In this document: positions 63,241 to 64,000 of the stretch, piece by piece
Numbering within the stretch: the stretch's first letter is position 1
Layout of the letters: each line of letters opens with the position of its first letter
Assembly (NCBI RefSeq): GCF_016901015.1
Contig: NZ_JAFEUP010000001.1
Span: forward strand, 186,001 to 250,000
Direction: 5' to 3'
Origin: Zestomonas insulae
Lineage (GTDB): Bacteria > Pseudomonadota > Gammaproteobacteria > Pseudomonadales > Pseudomonadaceae
DNA: 64,000 nt
Notes under the pieces: generated by a model
What the model was told of the DNA's origin: nothing
Database searches by the model: none
The model's input: only the letters and a program-made list of their open reading frames with translations
Position numbers and translations under genes: made by a program

Positions 63241-64000
63241 TCAGAGGACGACGTTGCGCTTGTGGCCCCAGTCGCTCATCTCGCTGTAGGCGCGCACTTC
63301 CCAGTTGGCGTCGTCGATGACGATGCCGCCCCAGCCCATCTCGAAGTTGAAGCCCGAGGGGGTCTGCGCGTAGAAGGAGAAGGTCTTGTCGTTCGGGTGG
63401 TGGCCCAGCTCGAGGACGATCGGAATTCCGGCCTTGACTGCGCGGTCGTAGGCCAGGCCGACGTCGTCCATCTGCTCGACCTGGACCATGAAATGGTTGA
63501 GCACTTTCGGCGTCGGCGCCTGAGCGGTGGCGATCGAGTGGTGACGGCCGGTGGCGGTGTGGAAGAAGGTCGCATCGACCAGCACGCCGGGGTGAATTTC
63601 CTCGCGGATGTAGTCGCTGACGCGCAGCTTGAGCACGTCGCGGTAGAAGGCCACGGTCTGCGGGCCGTTCTTGGCGAACGGCAGGATGTGGCCGATGCCG
63701 AGGTCGCCGGTGACGAAGCCACCGCGCAGCACCGGCGAGCGGAAGCTGTCGGCCAGCTCGGCCACCGTATGACCGAAGAAGAATTCGTGGGTAAAGCCGT
63801 TGGGGTCCTGGCAGCTGTAGGCTTTCTCGACCATGCGCCGACGCAACAGATCGTCGCTCAGCGCCTCGACCGGGACGCCCTTGTCGCGCAGCTCGGCAAC
63901 GTAGCTTTCCAGCTCGGCGGCGGTGCGCAGTTGCCAGCCGGCCACCAGCAGGTCGTCGATCGGATTCTGCTCGAGGAAGAAGCGCTGGCAGTACTCGTCC
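63241..64000 (-). CDS. Type I extradiol catechol dioxygenase, N-terminal part missing at window edge
   Basis: About 253 C-terminal residues of a BphC/HsaC-type dioxygenase. Two VOC modules are seen; the active C-terminal one has the three metal ligands in LGIGHILPF (His), VLNHFMVQVEQMDD (His) and PSGFNFEMGWGG (Glu). It cleaves the catechol next to one of its OH groups. The start lies beyond the right edge, and the open frame continues to the last base. Its stop is 72 bases before the reductase start. Confidence 0.92.
   Translation of the reverse strand, partial: DEYCQRFFLEQNPIDDLLVAGWQLRTAAELESYVAELRDKGVPVEALSDDLLRRRMVEKAYSCQDPNGFTHEFFFGHTVAELADSFRSPVLRGGFVTGDLGIGHILPFAKNGPQTVAFYRDVLKLRVSDYIREEIHPGVLVDATFFHTATGRHHSIATAQAPTPKVLNHFMVQVEQMDDVGLAYDRAVKAGIPIVLELGHHPNDKTFSFYAQTPSGFNFEMGWGGIVIDDANWEVRAYSEMSDWGHKRNVVL

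Overview
The window reads as a 64 kb piece of chromosome from a high-GC gammaproteobacterium, almost certainly a Pseudomonas close to the P. aeruginosa lineage. The main reason is the block at about 19.1-31.5 kb (speE, alkA, mtnC, mtnD, mtnB, MFS transporter, aroC, hydrolase, hypothetical, prmB, isochorismatase-like protein, Smr protein, folE). As I recall it, its content and order match P. aeruginosa PA1687 to PA1674; this is from memory and unchecked. Short palindromic REP-type elements and A-rich Hfq/Crc-type motifs fit the same genus. I see no rRNA, tRNA, CRISPR array, integrase, transposase or prophage gene.

Left part (0-19 kb) is accessory and housekeeping DNA: a truncated glutamine amidotransferase, an RraB-like protein, a Baeyer-Villiger module (monooxygenase, esterase, short-chain dehydrogenase) divergent from an AraC regulator, an LTA-synthase-like membrane sulfatase paired with a beta-propeller protein, a chemoreceptor with a membrane-embedded sensor region, and several small stress or unknown genes (VOC protein, hemerythrin, secreted low-complexity protein, acidic protein, tandem Mop protein). 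A second AraC-led cluster follows (TauD dioxygenase, hydratase-like protein, Tat-type amidohydrolase).

Middle part (19-39 kb) is the conserved core (polyamine synthesis, DNA alkylation repair, methionine salvage, chorismate synthase, release-factor methylase, folate). It is followed by a glutathione transferase/aminotransferase pair facing a MarR regulator with two matched operators, then LysE and BenE transporters, a bile-acid/sodium-symporter-family protein, an SDR and a zinc-free alcohol-dehydrogenase-like reductase.

Right part (38.9-64 kb, all on the minus strand and running off the right edge) is a large catabolic island. Reading in the direction of transcription: extradiol dioxygenase, flavin reductase and flavin-dependent hydroxylase (an HsaC/HsaB/HsaA-type set); DUF1302, DUF1329, YCF48-type and MMPL/RND proteins (a probable envelope system for a hydrophobic compound); a GlcG-like protein; the complete meta-cleavage lower pathway (hydratase, acylating aldehyde dehydrogenase, aldolase); a periplasmic arylsulfatase and a terminator. 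Then come the C-C bond hydrolase, an MFS transporter, MmgE/PrpD, a secreted SMP-30-like propeller, a FAD dehydrogenase, a secreted PQQ-heme dehydrogenase, and a chemoreceptor that starts one base after the PQQ gene. Together these can desulfate and oxidise a substrate in the periplasm, take it up, turn a phenolic ring into a catechol, cleave it, and convert the C5/C6 piece to pyruvate and an acyl-CoA. The substrate cannot be read from the sequence; a phenol bearing a bulky ring or alkyl substituent, perhaps from steroid-like or other polycyclic material, is the best inference. Six catabolic genes in this island, plus the BASS transporter at 36 kb, carry A-rich AANAANAA motifs at or near their start codons, suggesting Crc/Hfq catabolite repression of the pathway.
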